A DNA stretch of 64,000 nucleotides from Nonomuraea dietziae (GTDB lineage: Bacteria > Actinomycetota > Actinomycetes > Streptosporangiales > Streptosporangiaceae): the NCBI RefSeq assembly GCF_014195505.1, contig NZ_JACIBV010000001.1:310001-374000 (forward strand). Direction: 5' to 3'. The notes beneath the pieces are model-generated. The model searched no databases, was not told where the DNA came from, and worked only from the letters and a program-made list of their open reading frames with translations. Below are positions 50,365-58,970 of the stretch, piece after piece (positions within the stretch are counted from its first letter, which is position 1; the number at the start of each line of letters is the position of its first letter). The translations under genes and the position numbers were made by a program.

Positions 50365-51309
50365 CTATTCCAAGCCCTTGGCGAAGCCCGTGCGCCAGCT
50401 CGGATACTGCAGCGTCCAGCCCAGTTCGCGCTTGGTCTTCTCGCTGGAGATCCCGCGGGCGCGCGTCATCATGTCCACCGCGGCCGTACCGGCCAATGCG
50501 CGCACGAGCCAGGCCGGTACGCGGCGCGGTGGCTTGGCGCCGAGTACGCGGGCCAGGTCAGGCAGCCAGTCGCGCACGGGTGCCGGGTCGTCGTCGGCGA
50601 CGTGGTAGATCCCGGCCCGGCCGCGTTCGACGGCCGCGACCGTGGCCGACGCGGCGTCGGTGATGTGCACCAGCGACAACACCCCGCCACCGCCGCCGAC
50701 GATCGGGGACCTCCGCTTGCGGAGCTCCTCCGCCATCATGGCGTCCGGCGCGGTGCTGATACTGGTCCCCGGGCCGTAGAAACCGCCATAGCGAAGCGCG
50801 ATGCCCTCAGCCCAGGTGATGCCGGTTACCGAGTCCTCCAGGTAGCGCAGTGCGGCCACCGCCTCCGCCGCGTCGGCAGGGGGGTTCGGCTCGATTCGGC
50901 CGTCCTCGTCGGCAACCGGCCCGCCGGTGCGTTCCATCCACTGAGCGTTGCTCTGCGCCACGAACCTGCGGACACCGACGGCGCGCGCAGCGGCCAGCAG
51001 GTGGTCGGTGCCCTCGGTGCGCAGCCGGTTGGTCGCGGCCCCCATCAGCTTGTACTGCCGGAAGTTTATCGGTCCGCTCAGCGCGGTGAGCTGGTGCACG
51101 ATCACCTCCGGCTCCGCCTTGGCCACCGCGTCGGCCACCGACTCGGGGTCGAGCGCGTCGACGATAACCGGCTCGGCACCGAGTAGGCGCAGCGCACCGG
51201 TCTTGGTGGCCGAGCGGGTCGTGCCGACGACCTCATGGCCGCGCGCCACGAGTTGGACAACAATCTGGCTGCCGATGGTACCGGACGCTCCGGCAAGGAA
51301 GATCTTCAT
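50365..51309 (-). CDS. NAD-dependent epimerase/dehydratase
   Basis: A 314-residue extended SDR: KIFLAGASGTIGSQIVVQLV (NAD site), EVIVHQLTALSGPINFRQYK, RFVAQSNAQWMERTGGPVAD, GIALRYGGFYGPGTSISTAP and LSLVHITDAASATVAAVERG. The usual YxxxK catalytic pair is not obvious, as in many of these ECF41-linked epimerases. The ATG at 51309 has ACGGAGACG upstream. Its promoter region has CGTCTCGTC as in the 41.4 kb promoters, but the -35 word is not clear. It forms an operon with the sigma factor. Confidence 0.92.
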   Translation of the reverse strand: MKIFLAGASGTIGSQIVVQLVARGHEVVGTTRSATKTGALRLLGAEPVIVDALDPESVADAVAKAEPEVIVHQLTALSGPINFRQYKLMGAATNRLRTEGTDHLLAAARAVGVRRFVAQSNAQWMERTGGPVADEDGRIEPNPPADAAEAVAALRYLEDSVTGITWAEGIALRYGGFYGPGTSISTAPDAMMAEELRKRRSPIVGGGGGVLSLVHITDAASATVAAVERGRAGIYHVADDDPAPVRDWLPDLARVLGAKPPRRVPAWLVRALAGTAAVDMMTRARGISSEKTKRELGWTLQYPSWRTGFAKGLE

Positions 51310-51552
51310 GACGTCTCCGTTCGTCGTGCTCACATACAAAGACGAGACGCCCCGGCCCTCCATGATCGGCTGTGATCCATTTCACAGAGCGAAGCGTTCG
51401 TAGCCCCCGTGGCGGCGGGCGTGCTTGATCCAGGCCCAGGAGGTGGCCGTCACATCGACCGAGCGGCCGCATGGCCACCCACCTCAGGCGTCGCCGGGTG
51501 CGAGTAGTTGGCGTACAGGAAATCCGGATGAGATTGATCTTCTCGGCGGGCG

Positions 51553-52043
51553 CTACGTCCTACGTCGCGCGGCGGGATCTCGCTCCGCGACGTGCCGGGC
51601 GACCGCGTCGACGCCAGGGCGGGCGTACCGCTCCAGGGAGCGGACGGAGGCGTGGCGGGAGCGGGCCGGCAGCATCGGTGGAGGCGCCGCCCTCGGCGTC
51701 GTGGGTCTGGGCGCTGTGGCGGAGCCGGTGCAGGGTCCAGCCGTCCAGGTCCTCGACGTCCTCGGGTGAGGCGAGCGGGTTGGCCAGCAGCCGGGTGTTC
51801 TCCTCGAAGATCTCCTCGGCCCGGCGGTAGGAGAGCCGGGCCCGGCCGGTCTCCGGGCCCACGTCGAGCGTCGGTGTCCCGGCCGGTGAGGAACAGTGGG
51901 TCGCAGGCGCGGCAGGCGATGAGGCGGGGCAGCAGTTGGGCGGTGCCGGACTGCCAGTGAATCCACTCTGTCGCCCCGCCCTTCGCGGTGATCCTGCCGC
52001 GCTTGTCCTGCGGGTACGGGTCTTCCACGTTCAGGGCCGTCAC
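51553..52043 (-). pseudogene. Tyrosine integrase C-terminal fragment, several frameshifts
   Basis: Pieces in three reverse frames join to one integrase: DPYPQDKRGRITAKGGATEW IHWQSGTAQLLPRLIACRAC DPLFLTGR; then ETGRARLSYRRAEEIFEENT and DLDGWTLHRLRHSAQTHDAE (Arg-His box); then RHASVRSLERYARPGVDAVA RHVAERDP with the catalytic Tyr. At least two indels are needed. The N-terminal half is lost. It resembles plasmid or Tn-borne integrases of Streptomyces. Confidence 0.7.
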
Positions 52044-52481
52044 TCTCGTCGTCCACGATCACAAGCGCCTCGGCCGCGGCATCGTCCTGGCGACGCTCGC
52101 CGAGGAGCTGAAGGTGTCTGACATCGGGCTGGAGTTCCTCACCGGGGAACTCAAGGGACTCCCACGACCCCTCCTGCTTCGTGTTCACCGTGCTCGCCGG
52201 GCTGTCCGGCATGGAACGCGAGTACATCCGCGACCACACCCTCGAAGGCCACGAGTCCGCCCGCAAACGCGGCAAGGCCATCGGCGGCGCCAGCGTCGCC
52301 GACGACGACAGGCCCGCGATGGCTCTGCACTACCCGGGACCAGGGACTGGGGTTGCACGGCATCGCCGCCAAGCTTGTCATCACCACCGACAAGAAGAAG
52401 GGCAGCACCCTTCACCGGCCACCCATCATGCGAATGCTGCGCGACCACGACGAACCGGTCGACACAGCGGTGAATACGTGA
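52030..52481 (+). pseudogene. Serine resolvase fragment, frameshifted
   Basis: Forward pieces: VTLVVHDHKRLGRGIVLATL AEELKVSDIGLEFLTGELKG; then SHDPSCFVFTVLAGLSGMER EYIRDHTLEGHESARKRGKA IGGASVADDD; then LGLHGIAAKLVITTDKKKGS and MRMLRDHDEPVDTAVNT. These are the central and C-terminal parts of a resolvase/invertase. The catalytic-Ser start is missing and two shifts are present. Confidence 0.7.
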
Positions 52482-52663
52482 TCATCTCGCTACTTTGCAC
52501 CGTGGGTCACGGATAGGAGTCCGGAGCCCATACGGCACGCCTTCCTCAGGGCAGGTGAGGCGCTGGTGGAGGGGTGACCGGTCGGCGTTTGCCCAGATCC
52601 CGGTTCGTCTTGCCTCCAGTTCGGATGAACTGGAGGCAATGCCTGACTCGCGTCGCCCCCTCT

Positions 52664-52879
52664 TTAGTCCTGCAGGATGGACAGTTTCTCCTGCAGGATG
52701 GATAGGGCTCGGGATGGGCACAGGGTGACGGCGTGGCGCACCTGTGCGGCGCTCTGGTCGTCGGGATGATCGGTCAACAGGGCCACGATGCCGTCGTCGT
52801 CCTGGTCGAAGACGGCCGGCTCGGTCAGGACGCACTGGCCGGAGCCGACACAGAGGCCGGTGTCCGCTTTGATCCGCAT
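52664..52879 (-). CDS. 3Fe-4S-type ferredoxin
   Basis: A 71-residue ferredoxin: RIKADTGLCVGSGQCVLTEP AVFDQDDDGIVALLTDHPDD, then VRHAVTLCPSRALSIL. Three cluster cysteines (CVGSGQC and LCPS) fit a [3Fe-4S] protein of the kind serving P450s. The tail repeats itself (SILQEKL/SILQD) because of a short tandem duplication at 52668-52705. It follows the broken P450 by 10 bp on the same strand. It is the intact counterpart of the TAA-containing ferredoxin at 44.7-44.9 kb. Confidence 0.9.
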   Translation of the reverse strand: MRIKADTGLCVGSGQCVLTEPAVFDQDDDGIVALLTDHPDDQSAAQVRHAVTLCPSRALSILQEKLSILQD

Positions 52880-52889
52880 CATGTCCTGC

Positions 52890-53965
52890 TCACCAGGTGA
52901 CCGGGAGTTCGTGAACGCCGTAGATGACGGCGTCCGCCTTGAACGGCAGGTCCTCCATCGGTACGGCGAGCCGCAGGGAAGGGATACGGCGGAACAGTGT
53001 GTCGAAGACGATCTGCAGCTCCATCCGGGCCAGGTTCTGGCCGAGGCACTGGTGCGGGCCGAAGCCGAAGGCGAGGTGGTGGCGAGCCCCGCGCTCGACA
53101 TCCAGGTCAGCCGGGTCCTTGAACGCCGCCGGGTCCCAGTTGGCCGACAGGCCGGAGACGATGACGCCCTCGCCGGCCTTGATGCTCGCGCCGCCGATCT
53201 GCACGTCTTCGGTGGCCACCCGGGAGGTGACCCCGTCGGCGATGGTGAAGTAGCGCAGCAGTTCCTCCACGGCCATGGGCGTTCTGCCCGGGTCGGCCTT
53301 GACCACGGTCAGTTGCTCCGGGTGGGAGAGCAGCCCGACCACGCCGAGCGAGATCATGTTCGCGGTGGTCTCGTGCCCGGCGGTCAGCAGCAGGAAGGCC
53401 AGGCTCACCAGGCCCGCGTGGTCGAGGGCGCCCTCCCGGCGTTGCCGGGCGATCTGCCGGCCGAACAGGTCGTCGCCGGGTTCGGACTCCTTGCGGGTGA
53501 TCAGGTCGTCGATGTAGGCGCGCAGTTCGGCGAAGGCCCGCCGGCGGTCGTCCATCGAGGTCCGGCTCACCAACATGGTGGTGCGGCTCTGTCGACGATG
53601 TCCTGGATCCGCGGGCGCAGCGCGGCCAGCCGCTTCACGGTGAACTCGCCGATCACCGGACGGCGGACCGCGGAGTGTTCCGCGCCGTCCATGCCGATCA
53701 TCAACTGCGGCTGGCTGCGGACCTGTTGCAGGGTCGCCGCATCGAGGTTGAAGAGCGGGAAGCCGTCCTTGCGCCGGTCAGAGGAGAAGCGGCCGTCGGC
53801 GAGGACGGCACGGGCCTCCTCATGCCCGGACACCCACCACGCCTCGCCGCCGCTGGTCAGGCGGACCTTGCTGATCGGCGCCTGCTCGCGCAGCCGCTCG
53901 TAGGCGGCGGGCGGGGCGAACGGGCAGCCCCGCTCGACCGGCAGCTCGACGACGCTATTCGTCAT
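52890..53965 (-). pseudogene. Cytochrome P450 (CYP105-like) with internal deletion
   Basis: The first part TNSVVELPVERGCPFAPPAA to EFTVKRLAALRPRIQDIVDR and the last part SRTSMDDRRRAFAELRAYID to FLLLTAGHETTANMISLGVV and HHLAFGFGPHQCLGQNLARM are both well conserved. At 53575 they meet in different frames. Compared with the P450 at 44.9 kb about 40 residues (helices C to F, after SIDEML) are missing, so no working enzyme is possible. The heme Cys loop and I-helix are intact. Confidence 0.85.
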
Positions 53966-54137
53966 GAATAACCTCCTGGTAATGGATTTGGCCCGAGATT
54001 TGTTCTGCTTGCCGGCGACCTCGGCGTGATCGACTCAGCCACCAGTGGGCTCGCGACCTGCCGGACCGTCCTGCGCAGGACGAGAGGCTCTTGTGTCACC
54101 GTCAGGTCCAGGTCGTTGCGAGGTTGCGCCCGGCTTG

Positions 54138-55100
54138 TCACCGTGTTGATCGCAGGGTGAGCGGGGTCTCGGAGTCGATGCGGGTCAGCTTCTCCGGGTT
54201 GCGGACGTAGTAGAGCCCGGAGATGCGAGCGTCCTCGACACGGACTGCTATGACGCCGTCGATCTCGCCGTTCACGCGTAGGACGAGTGCCGGGTTGCCG
54301 TTGATCACCGTGTGGATACTGGTGAGCGCGACTTGGGCCTTGCCGAGGCCGCCGACGATGAAGCGGGCCACCTTGTCGGCGCCCGTGATGGGCAGCGGCG
54401 AGGCCTGCTTGACGCCGCCGCCGTCGCTGATCAGGACGATCTGCGGGGCGAGCACGTCGAGGAGGCCTTGCAGGTCCCTGGTTTCAAACGCGCGCTGGAA
54501 CGACTCCAACACCGCCCGGGCCTGGTTCGGGGCGACCTCCTGGCGAGGGCGGCGGGCATCGACGTGCTCTCGGGCGCGGTGCGCGATCTGGCGGACGGCG
54601 GCGGGGCTCTTGCCGACGGCGGCCGCGATCTCGTCGTGACTGATACCGAAGGCCTCGCGCAGCACGAAGACGGCGCGTTCGGTCGGCGACAGCGTCTCCA
54701 GGACGATCATCAGCGCCATCGACACGCTCTCGGCCAGCTCAATGTCCTCGGCCACGTCCGGCGCGGTGAGCAGCGGCTCCGGCAGCCAGGAGCCGACGTA
54801 GTCCTCCTTACGGCGACTCATGGTGCGCAGCCGGTCGAGCGAGCGCCGGGTCGCGATCCGGACCAGGTAGGCCCGCCGGTCACGTACCTGCTCCATGTCG
54901 ACCTTCATCCACCGCAGCCAGGTTTCCTGCAGGACGTCTTCGGCGTCGGCCGCCGATCCGAGCATCTCGTAGGCGACAGTGAAGAGCAGGTTGCGGTGGG
55001 CGACGAACGCCTCGGTGGCCGAGCCCATTCCGCAGCCCATCCGGCCGCAGCCGGCGAGCGATTCGGCTGTGCCCGTCGTTGGCTCGCTTCGCTTGTTCAT
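54138..55100 (-). CDS. ECF41 (SigJ-like) sigma factor
   Basis: A 320-residue sigma factor from the ATG at 55100 (CAGGAG upstream). Region 2: LLFTVAYEMLGSAADAEDVL QETWLRWMKV. Linker: RTMSRRKEDYVGSWLPEPLL. Region 4: [41 protein letters not shown]-terminal SnoaL-like domain with SDGGGVKQASPLPITG and YVRNPEKLTRI, i.e. DGGG and a variant NPEKL of the ECF41 motifs. The Cys-rich start (GCGRMGCGMG) is unusual. It is divergent from the dehydrogenase at 55.3 kb, and both promoters have TGTCACA, 17 bp, GCCT. Confidence 0.93.
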   Translation of the reverse strand: MNKRSEPTTGTAESLAGCGRMGCGMGSATEAFVAHRNLLFTVAYEMLGSAADAEDVLQETWLRWMKVDMEQVRDRRAYLVRIATRRSLDRLRTMSRRKEDYVGSWLPEPLLTAPDVAEDIELAESVSMALMIVLETLSPTERAVFVLREAFGISHDEIAAAVGKSPAAVRQIAHRAREHVDARRPRQEVAPNQARAVLESFQRAFETRDLQGLLDVLAPQIVLISDGGGVKQASPLPITGADKVARFIVGGLGKAQVALTSIHTVINGNPALVLRVNGEIDGVIAVRVEDARISGLYYVRNPEKLTRIDSETPLTLRSTR

Positions 55101-55164
55101 GGCCGGCTCCTGCCTGTTCGCTCTCAACGGTGCTCTATACACAAGGCGCCGGTCCGCACCGCCG

Positions 55165-55240
55165 TGTGACACCCGTGATCGGTGGCGTACGTCACATGAC
55201 CGTCCTGTCACAGAAGCCGGGTCGCCAGCGCCTCATGGTC
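55165..55240. promoter_or_regulatory. Divergent ECF41-like promoters with a GCCT -10 word
   Basis: On the reverse strand TGTCACA at 55165-55171 is followed after 17 bp by GCCTTG toward the sigma gene. On the forward strand TGTCACA at 55206-55212 is followed after 17 bp by GCCTCA toward the dehydrogenase. The -35 word and spacing are those of ECF41 promoters; the -10 word is GCCT instead of CGTC in both. Confidence 0.5.
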
Positions 55241-55328
55241 GTCAGGACGCCGCGCGAGTGATCGCCTTGGCCCCCGTCGCGTGGTGACCATCGCGCGACC
55301 GCCACCGTAGAAAGAATGGAAAGACATC

Positions 55329-56191
55329 ATGAACAAGATCTGGTTCGTCACCGGTTCGTCACCGGTTCGTCCCGCGGCCTCGGCCGCAACTTCGTCGAGG
55401 CCGCCCTATCGCGCGGCGACCAGGTGGCCGCGACCGCCCGGACCACCGAAAGCCTCGACGAGCTGGCCGCCGCCCATGGCGACGCGGTGCTTCCGCTGGA
55501 GCTGGACGTCACCGACAAGGCCGCCGTCTTTGAGGGCGTCAAGCGGGCCAAGGAACACTTCGGCCGCCTCGACGTCATCGTCAACAACGCCGGCTACGCC
55601 CAGATGGGCGCGATCGAGGAGCTGACCGAGCAGCACCTGCGCGACCAGCTGGAGACCAACCTGTTCGGCGCGGTGTGGGTGATCCAGGCCGCGCTGCCCT
55701 ACCTGCGCGAGCAGGGCGCGGGGCACATCATCCAGCTGTCCTCGGCCGCCGGGCTCCTAGCCATGCCGCTCGGCGGCGCCTACCACATCTCCAAGTGGGC
55801 CCTGGAAGCCCTGAACGAATCCCTCTCCCACGAGGTCGCCGACTTCGGCATCAAGGTCACCGTGGTCGAGCCCGGCGGCTTCGCCACCCGGTCCGGCAAG
55901 AACCCCGACCCACTCAACAACGGCCACATGGCCGAGGCCAACCCGATCTACGACGGCCTCCGCCAGCGCCTCGCGGGGTTCGCAGGCAAGCAGCCCGCCG
56001 GCGACCCGGCCGCCGCGGCCCAGGCACTCCTCAAGATCGTCGACTCAGACAACCCACCCCTGCGCGTACTCTTCGGCCAGGGCTTCTACCCCCTGCTCCA
56101 GCAGGTCTACGCCGACCGGCTCAAGACCTGGGCCGACTGGCAGCACCTTTCAGCGGAGGCTCACGGCAGCCTCGATCAAGAAGCTCGGTAA
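55329..56191 (+). pseudogene. Short-chain dehydrogenase with an 11-bp tandem duplication
   Basis: The ATG at 55329 gives [10 protein letters not shown], but the 11-mer GTTCGTCACCG stands twice in tandem (55343-55364). Removing one copy joins the start to [20 protein letters not shown] and the complete [57 protein letters not shown] (Ser, Tyr, Lys) and VEPGGFATRSGKNPDPLN. As written, translation from the ATG shifts out of frame. An ORF from 55316 with an unlikely N-terminus stays in frame. The gene may be off, or switchable by slipped-strand repair. Confidence 0.8.
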
Positions 56192-56479
56192 TCCTCCGCC
56201 AGGGCCGCCCGCTTCAACATCACCAGGATTTCCCCTGTCCACATGGACGTCGAGGCTAGGGTGTGTCTCAAATGATCGCAGCCAGAAGATCAGGCAGGCG
56301 ACGGTGACACCGCGGTGTAGGACGTGGCTGTGACGGCGTCCCTTTACGACGGCATCACCGATCACGGGCGCGGGAGGAGCCTGAGGGTGGTGAGCCCGAC
56401 GTGGGCGCCGGCGATGTTCACCTCCGACGCTCCAGCCGGTAATACGGGGAATCGGGACGATCCAGGGTACTGAGCCAGC

Positions 56480-56951
56480 AGCCAGGCGGACGCAGACCGG
56501 CCCGTCCCCGGTCGATCGGGGACGGGCCGGCAGCAAGCACCACCTGATCACCGATGCCACCGGCATCCCCCTCGCGGCCATCTTGACAGGCGCGAACCGC
56601 AACGACGTCACCCAGCTCATGCCACTGCTGCACGCCATCCCCAAAGTGCGCGGCAAGCGCGGCCGCCCACGCCAGCGCCCCGACGCCGTGCTCGCCGATC
56701 GAGGCTACGACCACGACAAGCACCGGCGGCTGGTCCGCGCACTGCAGATCCGGCCACTGATCGCCCGACGCGGCACCGAACACGGCTCTGGCCTGGGCAA
56801 ACAACGCTGGGTGGTGGAGCAGTCCTTCGCACTCCTGCACGCCTTTCGCCGCCTACGCATCCGGGGGGAGGTCCGCGCAGACATCCACGAAGCCTTCCTC
56901 AGCCTGGCCTGCGCACTCATCTGCTGGCGACGCCTCGCCTCATTGCGTTAG
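56480..56951 (+). pseudogene. IS5-family transposase, C-terminal half
   Basis: GPSPVDRGRAGSKHHLITDA TGIPLAAILTGANRNDVTQL MPLLHAIPKVRGKRGRPRQR, then ADRGYDHDKHRRLVRALQIR and RWVVEQSFALLHAFRRLRIR ... FLSLACALICWRRLASLR, is the DDE half of IS5-type transposases. The first half is missing; 56250-56480 contains only scraps, among them GGGTGTGTCTCAAATGATCG at about 56260, which could be the element's end. It stops 9 bp before the next IS. Confidence 0.8.
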
Positions 56952-56959
56952 CAGCTCTA

Positions 56960-57952
56960 ACGACCTCGTGCATAGCTGGGATTGAGGCGCGGTGGCCTGT
57001 GGTCAGGCTCTCTTATGCGGTCTGCTGGTCGGACAGGAGTCCAGCGATGGCGGTGACGATCTCGGGCAGGTGGTCGCGGCGGCCGTGGTGACGGGCCAGG
57101 GCTCGCCAGTTCTTCAGGTGAGCGATGCCGTGCTCGACCGGTTGTCGGCGGGCGGCATGGGCGTGGCAGGCCGCTTCGTGGTGGGCCATCAACCACTGCA
57201 CGTCATCGAGGTGTTTGCCACGGCGTTTGCGCGGTGGAGTCACGATCTGGCCTCCGGTTTGGCTGCCCAGGCCCTGATAGCCGGCAGCAGCTCCACCAGC
57301 CCTGATTGCCGTGCCTCGGTGATGTCGGCGACCGATCCGGCACAGACCTGGCCGCAGTACAGCACCGCGCCATGGGCGTCGGTGAGCACCATCGCCTTCA
57401 TCGCGTTGATCCGGCTCCTGCCCGAAATGAAGCGAGCACGATCCGCAGTGCCGGCAGCCGGTCGGCGCACGCGGATCTCGGTCGCGTCCAAGATGGCTGT
57501 TTGGCCGCTGTCGCCCAGGTAGTCGATCACCTCGGCCAACGTGGTGAGCCTCTGGCCGGGGGCGATTCGGCACCCGCGCTGGGCAAGCAGGGGGCGGATC
57601 TGACCGATGGCGCGGGTGATGGTGGAGCGATCAACGCCGAACCAGCAGCCCAGCACATCGTGAGTGACGCCATGTCGCAGGTGGACCAGCGTGGCCAGGA
57701 GCCGGTCAACGAAGACCAGCTTGTGTCGGGCGCCTGCCCCGATCCGGCGCCGCCGAGGCCTGGCCAGCAGCTCGGCCTGCCGTTGGGCCTCCCATAGCGG
57801 CCCAATCTCGGCGACCAACTCCGCCAGCACATCCACCGGCAACCCGGTGACACGCCGGTTGTTCACCACGATCGAACGCCTGACAATCCTCTCCACACGT
57901 AGATCAACGATCACCCCTGCCGCAGGCCGCGGCTAACCATGCACGAGGTCGT
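56960..57952. mobile_element. IS5-like insertion sequence (HTH/DDE_Tnp_4 type), 993 bp, decayed
   Basis: The terminal inverted repeats ACGACCTCGTGCAT (56960-56973) and its inverse at 57939-57952 match exactly over 14 bp. TA/AA-type flanks give no clear target duplication longer than three bases. One transposase gene inside, on the reverse strand, has an internal deletion. Confidence 0.8.
57013..57914 (-). pseudogene. IS5-like transposase with internal deletion
   Basis: IVDLRVERIVRRSIVVNNRR starts it. The HTH part is VFVDRLLATLVHLRHGVTHD VLGCWFGVDRSTITRAIGQI, followed by the first catalytic Asp in AILDATEIRVRRPAAGTADR. At SGLVELLPA the frame breaks. It resumes as AGYQGLGSQTGGQIVTPPRK RRGKHLDDVQWLMAHHEAAC, then VEHGIAHLKNWRALARHHGR to the stop at 57013. 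About a dozen residues including the second Asp (DAGYQG) seem deleted, so the enzyme is inactive. Confidence 0.8.
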
Positions 57953-58487
57953 AAGCACTAAAGACGCGTTCTTAGCGGCTTACCGTAAGAGGCCGGGCGC
58001 ACGCCGCTCCTGGCTTCTGGCGGAGAACGCCTCCACCACTTCGAACGCTCCCGGCCTGCTGCGGGATGGGATCGCCGTCTCCGACGATATTGACGCCGTC
58101 CTCGGAGTCAACGAGTGCGCCAACATGATCGCATTGCGTTATCTCGTCCCCGAGGACAGCAGATCAGGACTGCCTGCCGATCAGAACTGCCCACCGACGT
58201 CGTGACCGGTTGGAGGGCGGCCGAATGCCACTGATGCAACCTCGCGGGCCACCTACGGGTCTCGTCGCATCAAACGAAGGCAGCGAGGTCCCGATCTTCC
58301 GGTCACCGTTGGCTCATGACCCAACGCACATCCTGATATGCGCTAACCGTCATGCGGCAGCTATGGCGCGCACTGGTTGGGAAGCAATCTAGCTCGACTG
58401 GCCAGTGCGTGGCGGCACTGGTCTGCAGAGCCGGGATCGCGGTAAGCCCGCCCACGTTCACGCAGGTCACAGCGCGATGATGAGTAC
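57953..58487. other. Gap without a supported gene
   Basis: ORFs here (for example at 57939-58205 and 58210-58392) lack ribosome sites and family resemblance. The base composition is less GC-rich than in the neighbours. The last 100 bp should contain the promoter of the KhtT-KhtU operon. Confidence 0.35.
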
Positions 58488-58967
58488 ATGGATGTGAACG
58501 AGGTGCTCCTTCCGGGGGTGGGGCTGCGGTATGAGTTCACCAACCAGGACGGTGACCGGATCGGTGTGGTGGCGCGGCGGACGGGCGAGTTCGAGCTCGT
58601 CGTCTACGGGAGCGAGGACCCCGACCAGGGCCGGTCCATGCTCCGGCTCAACAGGGAGGAGGCCGACACGCTCGCCGAGATCCTCGGCGCGCCTCGCATC
58701 GCGGAGCGGTTCGCCGACCTCACCAAGGAGGTGCCGGGACTGAGCGCGGGGCAGACGGGGGTGCGGGCCGGCTCTCCGTACGTGGATCGCCCGCTGGGGC
58801 ACACCAGGGCGCGAAGCCGTACGGGAGCGTCCATCGTGGCGATCGTCCGCGGGGAAGATGTGATCGCGTCCCCCACGCCTGATGAGGTGCTGCGAGCGGG
58901 TGATGTCCTGGTGGTCATCGGAACCCGCAGCGGTATAGCCGGAGTGGAAAAGATAATCCGGGGCTGA
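58488..58967 (+). CDS. KhtT-like antiporter regulatory subunit (TrkA-C)
   Basis: A 159-residue intact protein. The N-terminal domain is DVNEVLLPGVGLRYEFTNQD GDRIGVVARRTGEFELVVYG and ends in LNREEADTLAEILGAPRIAE. The TrkA-C/RCK domain at residues 90-159 is RTGASIVAIVRGEDVIASPT, then GDVLVVIGTRSGIAGVEKII. KhtT proteins bind c-di-AMP, nucleotides or NAD and gate the K+/H+ antiporter KhtU, encoded 3 bp downstream. The start is an ATG at 58488. Confidence 0.9.
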   Translation: MDVNEVLLPGVGLRYEFTNQDGDRIGVVARRTGEFELVVYGSEDPDQGRSMLRLNREEADTLAEILGAPRIAERFADLTKEVPGLSAGQTGVRAGSPYVDRPLGHTRARSRTGASIVAIVRGEDVIASPTPDEVLRAGDVLVVIGTRSGIAGVEKIIRG

Positions 58968-58970
58968 GTC

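Noticed and set aside
51310..51400. A canonical ECF41 promoter upstream of the intact epimerase-sigma operon
   Set aside because: CGTCTCGTC is present, but no TGTCACA lies 16-17 bp before it; the nearest GATCACA is 21 bp away, so the site is uncertain and was not listed.
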